A DNA stretch of 64,000 bases from Gammaproteobacteria bacterium. GTDB taxonomy: Bacteria > Pseudomonadota > Gammaproteobacteria > Enterobacterales > Alteromonadaceae. Below, piece by piece: positions 9,209 to 19,062 of this stretch. Under the pieces are notes generated by a model that saw only the letters and a program-made list of their open reading frames with translations, was not told where the DNA came from and did not search any database. Location: positions 1 through 64,000 of the forward strand of contig JAAFAI010000017.1 of NCBI GenBank assembly GCA_018222405.1, given 5' to 3'. Position numbers and translations under genes: made by a program. Numbering within the stretch: position 1 is the stretch's first letter; every line of letters starts with the position of its first letter.

Positions 9209-10474
9209 ATGACCCTGATTGCCCTCGGAATTAACCACAAAACTGCTCCGGTAGAGTTGCGCGAAAAAGTTGCGTTTACGCCGGATTCGCTGGTTGAGGC
9301 GTTGTCGTCATTAAAGCACCTGAACGGGGTGGATGAGTCGGTAATTGTTTCTACCTGTAATCGCACTGAAGTCTACGTATCCAGTGAGACCAGCTGTGCT
9401 GATCAACTGATTGAATGGCTGGCAGACTTTCACAATGTCGATGCCAGGCAGCTAAGTGCCAACGCGTACATTTATGAGCAGGCCGCAGCCATTGAACATG
9501 TGATGAAAGTGGCCAGCGGCTTGGATTCTCTGGTGCTCGGCGAACCGCAAATTCTGGGGCAAATCAAACAGGCTTATAATAATGCCAAGCATTCTGGCAT
9601 GGTAAACACCCAGTTTGATAAACTTTTTCAGCATACCTTTGCTGTTGCCAAGCGGGTAAGAACCGATACTGAGATTGGTGCAAATGCGGTGTCGGTAGCT
9701 TTTGCTGCCGTGCAACTGGCAAAGCACATATTTGCCCGTTTACCTGAACGCTCGGTGTTGCTGGTTGGTGCCGGTGAAACTATTGAGCTGGTTGCCCAGC
9801 ACCTTAAGGAACAAGGGGTACAAAAGCTTGCGGTGGCAAACCGTACCCGTGCTCGTGCAGAAACACTGGCGGCCAGCTTGGGGGCTGATGTGATGACCCT
9901 GAGTCAGTTGCCGGAAACCCTGCACCGATTTGATATTGTTATCAGTTCTACTGCCAGCCAGCTTCCACTTATCGGTAAAGGCATGGTGGAAGACGCGCTT
10001 AAACAGCGGCGCAACCTGCCGATGTTTATGGTCGACCTTGCGGTACCCAGAGATATTGAAGCCCAGGTCAACGAATTGGGCGACGCCTATCTATATACGG
10101 TGGATGATTTACAGCACATAGTGCAACAAAACATGGCATCCCGTGAGCAGGCGGCCGAAGAAGCTGTTAAAATTATCCAGCAACAGGTTATGAGCTATCT
10201 GCAGTGGCAGCAGTCGCGACAGACAGTAGACCTGGTCAAGCAGTACCGCGATCGTGGCAACCTGCAGCGTCAGGAGCTGGTCGACAAAGCCCTTAAACAG
10301 TTGCAGGAAGGCAAAGCGGCCGAAGTCGTGGTAGAAGAGCTGGCCTACAAGTTAACCAATAATTTATTACATGCGCCCACTCGCGCGTTGCGCGATGCGT
10401 CAACCCAGGTTGATCAGCGCACCACTAAGTGGCTGAGTCGTGTGTTTGAACTGGACAGTGACGAGTCCAGGTAA
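9209..10474 (+). CDS. hemA: Glutamyl-tRNA reductase
   Basis: First committed enzyme of C5-pathway heme synthesis: NADPH reduction of glutamyl-tRNA to glutamate-1-semialdehyde. 421 aa, normal length. The catalytic Cys50 sits in VSTCNRTEVY. The NADPH domain (LLVGAGETIELVA, about 185-200) and the C-terminal dimerisation helix are both present. The N-terminal region that mediates feedback proteolysis in E. coli is conserved in outline. It heads hemA-prfA-prmC, with 24 bases to prfA. Confidence 0.97.
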   Translation: MTLIALGINHKTAPVELREKVAFTPDSLVEALSSLKHLNGVDESVIVSTCNRTEVYVSSETSCADQLIEWLADFHNVDARQLSANAYIYEQAAAIEHVMKVASGLDSLVLGEPQILGQIKQAYNNAKHSGMVNTQFDKLFQHTFAVAKRVRTDTEIGANAVSVAFAAVQLAKHIFARLPERSVLLVGAGETIELVAQHLKEQGVQKLAVANRTRARAETLAASLGADVMTLSQLPETLHRFDIVISSTASQLPLIGKGMVEDALKQRRNLPMFMVDLAVPRDIEAQVNELGDAYLYTVDDLQHIVQQNMASREQAAEEAVKIIQQQVMSYLQWQQSRQTVDLVKQYRDRGNLQRQELVDKALKQLQEGKAAEVVVEELAYKLTNNLLHAPTRALRDASTQVDQRTTKWLSRVFELDSDESR

Positions 10475-10498
10475 TCTGTATTTTATTTCAGGAAAAGT

Positions 10499-11584
10499 AT
10501 GAAAGAATCCGTTGTCATTAAGTTGGAAAATCTGGTTGAACGTTTTGCCGAGGTGCAGGCGCTGTTGAGCGATCCCGGCGTCATCGGTGATCAGGACAAA
10601 TTCCGCGCTTTGTCAAAAGAGTTTAGCCAGTTAGAAGACGTGGTAGCGGGTTTCAACGCTTATAAACAGGCAGAAGAAGATTTAGCCTCTGCCGAAGAAA
10701 TGATGGCTGAAGACGACGCAGAAATGCGCGAAATGGCACAGGAAGAGATGAAAGCAGCCAAGCTGGAAATCGAACGCCTTGAGGCTGAGCTGCAAATCCT
10801 GCTGTTACCCCGCGATCCAAACGACGACCGCAACTGCTTTCTGGAAATTCGCGCCGGGGCGGGTGGTGACGAGGCGGCCATTTTTGCCGGCGATTTATTC
10901 CGTATGTACAGCCGCTATGCCGAAGCTAAAGGCTGGCGCCTTGAGATGATCAGCGCTAACGAAGGTGAGCATGGTGGTTTTAAAGAAGTGATTGCCAACG
11001 TAACCGGCGATGGCGCATACGGCGTGCTTAAGTTTGAGTCGGGCGGCCATCGTGTGCAGCGTGTGCCGGAAACCGAATCTCAGGGCCGGGTACATACCTC
11101 AGCCTGCACTGTCGCGGTGTTACCAGAGATCCCGGAATCTGAAGCCATCGAAATTAACCCGGCAGACCTGCGTATCGATACCTTCCGCGCCTCAGGTGCT
11201 GGTGGTCAGCACGTTAACAAAACCGATTCAGCCATTCGAATCACTCACTTGCCTTCAGGCGTGGTGGTAGAATGTCAGGATGAGCGCTCGCAGCACAAAA
11301 ACCGCGCCAAAGCGATGTCAGTGCTGTCGGCCCGCTTAAACCAGATTGAAGAAGATAAACGAGCAGCCGAAGAAGCATCTACCCGCCGCAATCTGGTAGG
11401 TAGTGGCGACCGCTCAGAGCGGATCCGCACTTATAATTTTCCTCAGGGCAGGGTAACGGACCACCGGATTAATCTTACGCTATATCGCCTCGACGAAGTG
11501 ATTGAAGGCAATCTTGGCCTGCTGCTGGAACCAATCCGTCAGGAACATCAGGCTGATCTGCTGGCCTCGCTGGCCGACGACTAA
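10499..11584 (+). CDS. prfA: Peptide chain release factor 1
   Basis: Recognises UAA and UAG stop codons and triggers peptide release. 361 aa. The codon-recognition tripeptide PxT is PET (190-192), within the RVQRVPxTESQG context. The catalytic GGQ is at 235-237 (GAGGQHVNK), the site methylated by PrmC, whose gene follows directly. The ATG has a GGAAAAG ribosome site. Probably one transcript with hemA. Confidence 0.97.
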   Translation: MKESVVIKLENLVERFAEVQALLSDPGVIGDQDKFRALSKEFSQLEDVVAGFNAYKQAEEDLASAEEMMAEDDAEMREMAQEEMKAAKLEIERLEAELQILLLPRDPNDDRNCFLEIRAGAGGDEAAIFAGDLFRMYSRYAEAKGWRLEMISANEGEHGGFKEVIANVTGDGAYGVLKFESGGHRVQRVPETESQGRVHTSACTVAVLPEIPESEAIEINPADLRIDTFRASGAGGQHVNKTDSAIRITHLPSGVVVECQDERSQHKNRAKAMSVLSARLNQIEEDKRAAEEASTRRNLVGSGDRSERIRTYNFPQGRVTDHRINLTLYRLDEVIEGNLGLLLEPIRQEHQADLLASLADD

Positions 11585-11587
11585 CCC

Positions 11588-12451
11588 GTGCATTGCAAGG
11601 ATAGCGATGCCGTAACGATTGCTCAGGCGCTGGCCTGGGCAACGGGTGAGCTGCAAGACGGTGAGTCACCTGCAGTAGATGGCCGGGTGTTGCTTTGTGC
11701 CGTGCTCGATTGTCAACGTACCTACCTGTTTACCTGGCCTGATAAAGCGCTGTCAGAAGCACAATATACACGCTTCAAAAAACTGATTGCTAAGCGCCGC
11801 GAAGGATATCCGGTGGCTTATCTTACCGGTACCCGGGATTTCTGGTCCCTGACCCTCAATGTTAATGAAAGTACGCTGATCCCACGCCCGGAAACTGAAT
11901 TGTTGGTTGAAACCGCGCTGGCGCTTGATCTGCCCGAATCAGCCCGCGTGTGCGATCTTGGCACCGGAACCGGTGCGATTGCGCTGGCATTAAAAACGGA
12001 GCAGCCTGCCTGGCAGGTTACCGGTGTTGATCGTATCACTGAAGCTCTCGAACTGGCGTCGGCCAATGCACAACTGAACGGGCAACTTAAGGTGAACTGG
12101 TTGCTTAGTCACTGGTTTGCTGCACTGCCAGCAGGCAGTCGGTTTGACCTGATTGTTACCAATCCTCCGTATGTAGAGTCTGACAGTGAATATCTGCAAC
12201 AGGGCGATGTGCGTTTTGAGCCGGTTTCTGCTCTTACCGCCGGTGCGGACGGTTTGGAAGATATCCGCGAGATTATTCAGAATGCTCCCGATTTTTTAAC
12301 CCCGGATGGTTGGTTGTTAATAGAACACGGGTATACTCAGCATGAATCGATAAAAACGCTCTTTGCAGAGAGAGGATTTAACGCTTGCCGGGGCATTAAC
12401 GATCTTAACGGGTTGCCAAGAATTACCCTGGCTCAGTGGCAAAAATCCTAG
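11588..12451 (+). CDS. prmC: Peptide chain release factor N5-glutamine methyltransferase
   Basis: Methylates the GGQ glutamine of RF1 and RF2 using SAM. 287 aa with a GTG start 3 bases after the prfA stop; no in-frame ATG is available near the N-terminus, so GTG is preferred. It has SAM motif I DLGTGTGA (123-130), the substrate-glutamine motif NPPY (192-195) and the family-typical IPRPETE. Translational coupling to prfA makes sense because RF1 is its substrate. Confidence 0.95.
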   Translation: MHCKDSDAVTIAQALAWATGELQDGESPAVDGRVLLCAVLDCQRTYLFTWPDKALSEAQYTRFKKLIAKRREGYPVAYLTGTRDFWSLTLNVNESTLIPRPETELLVETALALDLPESARVCDLGTGTGAIALALKTEQPAWQVTGVDRITEALELASANAQLNGQLKVNWLLSHWFAALPAGSRFDLIVTNPPYVESDSEYLQQGDVRFEPVSALTAGADGLEDIREIIQNAPDFLTPDGWLLIEHGYTQHESIKTLFAERGFNACRGINDLNGLPRITLAQWQKS

Positions 12452-12504
12452 CTTGTACATAAGCTTAAGGGAAACGAAATTCTCACACAGGATGGAAATG
12501 CAGA

Positions 12505-14046
12505 ATGAACGATGACGAGTTTTTATTTGTCGCGGAAGATGATGAACCAGAGTCGAACGAAATAGGCTATTGGAAAGTTCTGATTGTTGACGATGAACCT
12601 GAAGTTCACGCCATCACCAAGCTGGCACTTAATGACTTTACGTTAAACGGCCGCGCACTGACCTTTATGAGTGCCTTTGACGGCGAGGAAGCCAAACGTG
12701 TTCTGCGTGAGCATAGCGATATTGCGGTGGTGCTGCTCGATGTAGTCATGGAGTCTGATGACGCAGGCCTGAGAGTTGCCGACTATATTCGCAATGACCT
12801 GGAAAACCACTTTACCCGAATCATTCTGCGTACCGGTCAACCTGGTCAGGCACCGGAAAAAGACGTCATTATTAATTACGACATCAACGATTATAAGTCG
12901 AAAACAGAACTCACTGCGCAGAAGCTGTTTACCGTGATCATTGCCGCGCTGCGCTCTTACCGCGACATTATTGTCATTGAAGAGGCCCGTGCCGGCCTCG
13001 AGAAAATTATTGACGCCTCAGCCGACTTATTCTCGTCACGTTCTTTGGAAGGCTTTATGCGTGGCCTTATCCAGCAGTTAGCCTCCATCCTCGGAGGGGC
13101 GAAAAACGCCGCTTACATTACCTCTGCTGTGGCGTTGCCTAAACCGGTCAGTCAGGCCGGCGAAATGTATATATTTGCTGGTAACGGCGAATACGCCGGT
13201 AAAGAGGGCTATCGCCTGAAAGACTCCCTTAGCGAGTTTGAATACCAGCTTTGTCAGGATGCGCTGCGGGAGCAACAAGTCGTTTATGCCGAGGAGCATC
13301 TGGTTGCTTACTGCCGTAGTCATAAAAATCACGGCTCATTGCTGTTTTTAACCGGCTTACCTCGCCCGGTAAATGATACTGATAAGCGCCTTGTCCAAAA
13401 GTTTACCGAAAATGTGCAACTGGCCTTTGATAATCTCCTCGACAGCGCCGAGCTCAATGAAACCCACCAAGAGATCGTACAGCGCTTAGGCGATGCCATG
13501 GATAGCCGTGAAACCGATGAGTTCCATGCCCAGCGCTTAAATCACATGAGCGAGCTATTTGCCCGTCTGGCAGGTATGCCCGAAGCGGAAATCCAGCAAT
13601 ATCTCACCGCCTTGCCGCTGCATAATGTAGGAAATTCTTTCGTGCCGTATTCGTTGTTAAATAAAGATGCACCGTTAACGGATGAGGAGTATCACCAAAT
13701 TCAGAAACATGCTGAATTTGGCTACCGGATTTTTAAAGATTCCAAACGGCCGGTGATCAGACTGGCTGCACAATTAGCCCGTCATCACCACGAACGCTGG
13801 GACGGCAATGGGTATCCTGACGGGCTTGCAGGTAATGACATCAGCTTGCAAAGTCGCATGTTGGCTATTCTCGACGCCTATGATGCGTTGCGTAATAAAC
13901 GCAGTTATAAGCCAGCGTGGTCGGTAGATGAAACCGTGGAAACTCTTAAAGATGCAGCAGGCAAACAATTTGACCCGGCATTAATCGATTTGTTTTTAAA
14001 GCATATCGACCGGTTTGAGATGATTCAGAGTCAATATGCCGGTTAA
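12505..14046 (+). CDS. Response regulator with DUF3369-type middle and degenerate HD-GYP domain
   Basis: 513 aa. The N-terminal receiver has acidic pocket D29/D30, phospho-acceptor D79 (LLDVVM) and T110. The middle region (about 160-320) matches the DUF3369-type segment seen in such regulators. The C-terminal HD-GYP-like domain keeps HHERWDGNGYPDG (429-441), but the metal-binding HD doublet reads His374-Asn375 and the following GK reads GN. c-di-GMP hydrolysis is therefore doubtful; it may act by binding. No partner histidine kinase is nearby. It sits between prmC and sirB2, where E. coli has no such gene. Confidence 0.88.
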   Translation: MNDDEFLFVAEDDEPESNEIGYWKVLIVDDEPEVHAITKLALNDFTLNGRALTFMSAFDGEEAKRVLREHSDIAVVLLDVVMESDDAGLRVADYIRNDLENHFTRIILRTGQPGQAPEKDVIINYDINDYKSKTELTAQKLFTVIIAALRSYRDIIVIEEARAGLEKIIDASADLFSSRSLEGFMRGLIQQLASILGGAKNAAYITSAVALPKPVSQAGEMYIFAGNGEYAGKEGYRLKDSLSEFEYQLCQDALREQQVVYAEEHLVAYCRSHKNHGSLLFLTGLPRPVNDTDKRLVQKFTENVQLAFDNLLDSAELNETHQEIVQRLGDAMDSRETDEFHAQRLNHMSELFARLAGMPEAEIQQYLTALPLHNVGNSFVPYSLLNKDAPLTDEEYHQIQKHAEFGYRIFKDSKRPVIRLAAQLARHHHERWDGNGYPDGLAGNDISLQSRMLAILDAYDALRNKRSYKPAWSVDETVETLKDAAGKQFDPALIDLFLKHIDRFEMIQSQYAG

Positions 14047-14091
14047 TCGCTGTTAGCCGGTAATAACAATAAATCAAGGAGTGCTAATTCT

Positions 14092-15331
<1,240 letters not shown>

Positions 15332-15349
15332 GTGATGAAGGAAGACCTG

Positions 15350-15382
15350 AAATGCCGTGCAGAGTATCTCTGCGCGGCATTT
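15350..15382. terminator. Hairpin terminator after kdsA (possibly bidirectional)
   Basis: A 15-bp stem (15350-15364 pairing with 15368-15382, one G-U pair) closes a TAT loop and ends in TTT. It lies between kdsA (plus) and the convergent small gene at 15404, and could end transcription from both sides. The U-run is short, so efficiency is uncertain. Confidence 0.6.
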
Positions 15383-15403
15383 GCCAGGTGTGAAGGCCAG
15401 GTA

Positions 15404-15682
15404 TTACTCAGCGCGAGTATTTGTTTCCTGGTTGGGCAGCAGGTTGCTTTCGCGGGCGATAAGCAAAGCGCCGTTAGTTTTTGAGTGTTGTTGCAAGGTT
15501 TCGTTAACCTGGTTGATAATGCTCGATTCAATGTTGAGCACGGGTTGATCAATACTGATTTCAACCGAAACCATGGCCGTGTTAACAGGCTGTAATTGAG
15601 TCGCCTTTAGTTCGTTTGCTAAAGTGGTAACAGACCAGCCCATAGAGGCCAGCATTAAAACTGCTGTAAGTTGTTTTTTCAT
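15404..15682 (-). CDS. Small exported protein, unknown function
   Basis: 92 aa with a clear Sec signal peptide (MKKQLTAVLMLASMGWSVTTLA, cleavage after ANE is likely). The mature ~70 residues are hydrophilic, with no cysteines and no recognised domain. The ATG at 15682 with AGGTG upstream is preferred over an in-frame GTG two codons earlier. It is monocistronic and convergent with kdsA, with an AT-rich palindrome in its upstream region. Confidence 0.6.
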   Translation of the reverse strand: MKKQLTAVLMLASMGWSVTTLANELKATQLQPVNTAMVSVEISIDQPVLNIESSIINQVNETLQQHSKTNGALLIARESNLLPNQETNTRAE

Positions 15683-15719
15683 ATTCACACCTAAATAAAT
15701 TAATAAAGTTGGTTGTAGT

Positions 15720-15744
15720 AAAAATGTTAAAAATTAACATTTTT
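15720..15744. repeat. AT-rich perfect palindrome upstream of the small exported protein
   Basis: AAAAATGTTAA and TTAACATTTTT are perfect 11-base inverted repeats around a 3-base A loop. They lie 38-62 bases upstream of the start at 15682, in the 219-base gap shared with gcvA. It could be an operator or a hairpin. No plus-strand gene ends nearby, so a terminator role is unlikely. Confidence 0.5.
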
Positions 15745-15901
15745 GAATTATCTTAACCTTCTGCGTCAAAAGAAGATTTTTCAAATTTCGGGTGAATAAT
15801 AGACAGTTTAAGTCATCCTGAAAAATGAAAAAAATTACCTTGTTTGGATTAGAAAAACTTATGAGTGTTTCATTGTCCTGTCATAATAGCCGTGGTGCCT
15901 G

Positions 15902-16801
15902 ATGCAACGCCGTTTACCTCCCTTAAATGCGCTCAAGGCCTTTGAAGCCGCGGCGCGCCATTTAAGCTTTACCCGCGCCGCTGACGAGTTGTTTGTTACC
16001 CAGGCAGCGGTGAGTCATCAAATTAAGGCATTAGAAGATTTCTTATCGCTGAAATTATTCATCCGGCGTAATCGAACTTTGTTGCTTACCGAAGAAGGGC
16101 AGGCATACTTTTTAGAACTGAAAGATATTTTTAAAAACCTCCAGGATGCCACCGAACGGCTGCTGGCCAGGGGCAGTAAAGGGGCTATCACTGTGGCTAC
16201 TCCGCCGAGTTTTGCCAGTCAGTGGCTGGTTCCCAGGATCAGTCAGTTTAGTCAGCTATTCCCGGATATTGATGTTCGCCTTAAAGCTATCGATTTTGAT
16301 GAAGGCTTCCTGACCGATGATATCGACGTTGCCATTTACTATGGTCGCGGGCGCTGGAACGGTATTCAGGCGGACAAACTGCACACCGAATTTTTAACCC
16401 CGCTGTGTTCGCCCAGTTTGTTTCAGGGCAGTAAACCGCTCAAAACACTTTCGGATCTGAAGCATCATGTGCTGTTACACGATTCCAGCCGTGCTATCTG
16501 GAAGATGTGGTTACAGCATTTCAAAGTGGCCGGAGTTAACGTTAATCAGGGCCCGGTTTTCAGCCATTCCATGATGGTTATGCAGGCTGCCGCACTGGGG
16601 CAGGGGATTGCCCTGGGTAATTCTGTACTGGCCAAACCTGAACTCGACGCCGGGCGCCTGATAATGCCTTTCGAAGAAAAGCTGGAAAGCCGTGATGCCT
16701 ATTATCTGGTGTATCATGAAGGGCAGGGCGATATGGGTAAGATTGCTGCATTTCGTGAATGGGTAGTGAATTTAGTCAAAGAGGAACAAGCTTTTGTCTG
16801 A
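15902..16801 (+). CDS. gcvA: LysR-family regulator GcvA
   Basis: Transcriptional regulator of the glycine-cleavage system. 299 aa. The N-terminal winged helix (RRLPPLNALKAFEAAARH, then SFTRAADELFVTQAAVSHQ) is almost identical to E. coli GcvA, and the effector-binding domain keeps GcvA signatures such as IYYGRGRW and GPVFSHSMMVMQAA. In E. coli the order is gcvA-ygdD-rlmM; here a hydrolase gene is inserted after gcvA, overlapping it by 8 bases. Confidence 0.93.
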   Translation: MQRRLPPLNALKAFEAAARHLSFTRAADELFVTQAAVSHQIKALEDFLSLKLFIRRNRTLLLTEEGQAYFLELKDIFKNLQDATERLLARGSKGAITVATPPSFASQWLVPRISQFSQLFPDIDVRLKAIDFDEGFLTDDIDVAIYYGRGRWNGIQADKLHTEFLTPLCSPSLFQGSKPLKTLSDLKHHVLLHDSSRAIWKMWLQHFKVAGVNVNQGPVFSHSMMVMQAAALGQGIALGNSVLAKPELDAGRLIMPFEEKLESRDAYYLVYHEGQGDMGKIAAFREWVVNLVKEEQAFV

Positions 16802-17423
16802 GTGGTATGTCGACACGCCGGCTAAACCGGTAGCCACCGTTATTTTAGCCCATGGGGCCGGTGCGGGAGCAGAGTCAGAGTTTATGGTCGATATGGCTGC
16901 GCAACTGGCTGCACGTAATATCAATGTGGTGCGTTTTAATTTTCCGTACATGGAAATCATTAAGGATACCGGCAAAAAAAGACCGCCGGATAAAATGCCT
17001 AAACTGGAAGCCTGTTTTCATAACGTGATTGAAAACGTGCAGGCTAAGTGGCCGGATTTGCCACTGTTTATTGGCGGCAAAAGTATGGGCGGACGGGTCG
17101 CTACCCTGATCCTGGAGCAATCCAAAGCGCTGGGGGCAATTGCGCTGGGCTATCCTTTCCACCCGCCGGGCAAGCCAGAAAAACTGCGCACCGAGCATTT
17201 GCTGGCGCTGGAAAAGCCATTACTGATCATTCAGGGAGAGCGGGATACCTTTGGTCGTCGTGATGAGGTGGAAGGTTATGGTTTGTCTTGTGCTGTACAA
17301 ACCGCCTTTCTGGCCGATGGCGACCACAGTTTTAAGCCAAGAAAGGCCAGTGGCCTGACTCAGGATGAGCATATCCAAAGTGCGGCCGGGCTGAGTGTCG
17401 CTTTTATCGAGGCACTGGTATGA
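16794..17423 (+). CDS. Alpha/beta-hydrolase of the KANL3/Tex30-like family
   Basis: 209 aa, cytoplasmic. It has the N-terminal ILAHGAGAGAES oxyanion segment, nucleophile elbow GGKSMGGR, an acid in QGERDTFG and a His in DGDHSFKPR, the typical arrangement of this small hydrolase family (often annotated dienelactone hydrolase-like). The substrate is unknown. The TTG start inside the 3' end of gcvA has GAGGAAC 6 bases upstream, so it is translationally coupled; no ATG gives a complete domain. Confidence 0.82.
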   Translation: MSEWYVDTPAKPVATVILAHGAGAGAESEFMVDMAAQLAARNINVVRFNFPYMEIIKDTGKKRPPDKMPKLEACFHNVIENVQAKWPDLPLFIGGKSMGGRVATLILEQSKALGAIALGYPFHPPGKPEKLRTEHLLALEKPLLIIQGERDTFGRRDEVEGYGLSCAVQTAFLADGDHSFKPRKASGLTQDEHIQSAAGLSVAFIEALV

Positions 17424-17824
17424 GATTGTATGTAATGATCGGCGCTTTGCTGGCGTTATTGGGCGTAATGCTGGGAGCGTTTGGTGCTCACGGCCTGAAA
17501 AATATTCTGGATACCAGCGCGCTGGCCACTTTTGAAGTAGGCGTACGCTATCAGATGTACCATGCACTGGCGATTTTACTGGTGGGCGGTCTGGCCGCTC
17601 AGGCCAGTATGATATGGCGTAAGCGCGCCGCATTATTGTTTGTAATTGGCAGTGTTTTATTTAGCGGCAGTATTTATCTGTTGGTATTAACCGGCCAGAA
17701 ATGGCTGGGCCCGGTCACCCCGCTTGGCGGCCTTTGCCTGATGCTGGGATGGGTAGCTTTGGTGATTGGCGTGATGAAAGGCGTAGATAACGGCGCTGAC
17801 ACCAGCCCTGGGAGTGATGACTGA
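17420..17824 (+). CDS. ygdD: DUF423 membrane protein YgdD
   Basis: 134 aa with four predicted membrane helices. It shows the DUF423 signature near the start (GAFGAHGLK) and YQMYHALA in the second helix. Function unknown. It starts in a 4-base ATGA overlap with the hydrolase and its stop overlaps the rlmM start by one base, so all four genes gcvA to rlmM are likely one transcript. Confidence 0.9.
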   Translation: MRLYVMIGALLALLGVMLGAFGAHGLKNILDTSALATFEVGVRYQMYHALAILLVGGLAAQASMIWRKRAALLFVIGSVLFSGSIYLLVLTGQKWLGPVTPLGGLCLMLGWVALVIGVMKGVDNGADTSPGSDD

Positions 17825-18909
17825 TGGATGGCGCACAACAGAGTATTATTGCCTATTGCCGCCCGGGTTACGAAGTAGACACCGGCAACGAGTTAACGGC
17901 ACTGGCTACGCAAAAAGCGTTGTATGGGTATCCGGTATTCAAAGCCGGTGATGGCTATATTCGCTTTCAGTTTCATGTGCCGGAACACGCTAAGCAATTT
18001 ATTAATGAAGTGGCGGTCAGAGATACTATTTTCCCTCGCCAGATGTTTCTGGTGCTGGCCAGTATTGCCATTGAAGATAAATCAGATCGCATCGGGCCGG
18101 TATTACATGCCTTAGCGCAAAGTGACATCAGCCGCTGCGGTACATTGTTTGTGGACTATCCGGATACCGAAGATGGTAAAGCACTGGCTAAGTTATGCCG
18201 TAAGTTTGCGGTGCCTTTGCGCCAGGCGTTGCGCGCTAAAGAGTATCTCACCCGCAAAGAGCAACTTAATTTAGCGGCGTTGCATGTCTTTTTTACCTCT
18301 GGCGAAGCCTGTTATGTGGGCGTGAGTCAGGCCAGAATGCGCAGTCCTTTTGAAAACGGTATTTGCCGTTTAAAGTTTCCTCCCAAAGCGCCAAGCCGTT
18401 CCACGCTTAAGCTGGAAGAAGCGTTGTTAACCATGCTCAGCGCCCGCCAGCGTGAGGCAATCTGCCGTGCTGGTGCCAGAGCCGTTGATCTTGGTGCATG
18501 TCCTGGTGGCTGGACTTATCAGTTAGTATCGCGCGATATGCATGTTGAAGCTGTAGATAATGGTAAAATGGCAGATGACCTGATGGCCACTGGTCTGGTA
18601 GACTATCGCGCCGAAGACGGTTTTAAGTATCGTCCGCAGATGGGTCATGTTGAATTGCTGGTCTGCGATATGATTGAAAAACCCGACAGGGTGGCGGTGC
18701 TGATGGCGAACTGGTTAACCCGTAACTGGGCAACCCATGCAATTTTTAATTTAAAATTGCCAATGAAACGCCGCTATGAGACCGTACGCGCCGCAATTGA
18801 TGCGGTGGGATCACAATTAGCGTCAGCGAATATTAAAACAACCATGGTTATTCGTCATCTCTATCACAACCGGGATGAAGTCACGGTTGCTGTGATCCGC
18901 GAAAATTGA
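17824..18909 (+). CDS. rlmM: 23S rRNA C2498 2'-O-ribose methyltransferase
   Basis: 361 aa, normal length. An N-terminal THUMP-like region is followed by a Rossmann-fold FtsJ-type methyltransferase with SAM motif DLGACPGGWTYQL. The late catalytic Lys lies in FNLKLPMKRRYE. It modifies C2498 in the peptidyl-transferase centre. Gene order ygdD-rlmM is as in E. coli. Confidence 0.94.
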   Translation: MDGAQQSIIAYCRPGYEVDTGNELTALATQKALYGYPVFKAGDGYIRFQFHVPEHAKQFINEVAVRDTIFPRQMFLVLASIAIEDKSDRIGPVLHALAQSDISRCGTLFVDYPDTEDGKALAKLCRKFAVPLRQALRAKEYLTRKEQLNLAALHVFFTSGEACYVGVSQARMRSPFENGICRLKFPPKAPSRSTLKLEEALLTMLSARQREAICRAGARAVDLGACPGGWTYQLVSRDMHVEAVDNGKMADDLMATGLVDYRAEDGFKYRPQMGHVELLVCDMIEKPDRVAVLMANWLTRNWATHAIFNLKLPMKRRYETVRAAIDAVGSQLASANIKTTMVIRHLYHNRDEVTVAVIREN

Positions 18910-19016
18910 TTTATATTTTATTTAAAACAGTAATTTAGGTGAAAATGGCCGAGTTTTCGCTGGATAAGTTTTAGTCTTTTTTCATAAAGGACTATAAATC
19001 CGGTATGGAAATCCTA

Positions 19017-19022
19017 TATAAT
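19017..19022 (+). promoter_or_regulatory. -10 box of the EF-G2 promoter
   Basis: A perfect TATAAT lies 41 bases before the ATG, followed by a GC-rich CGCGCCG discriminator that suggests growth-rate control. No convincing -35 box is visible 16-18 bases upstream. It separates the EF-G gene from the rlmM transcript. Confidence 0.55.
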
Positions 19023-19062
19023 CGCGCCGTTTTTTTTACTCTGAACCAACGAAAGTGAACTA

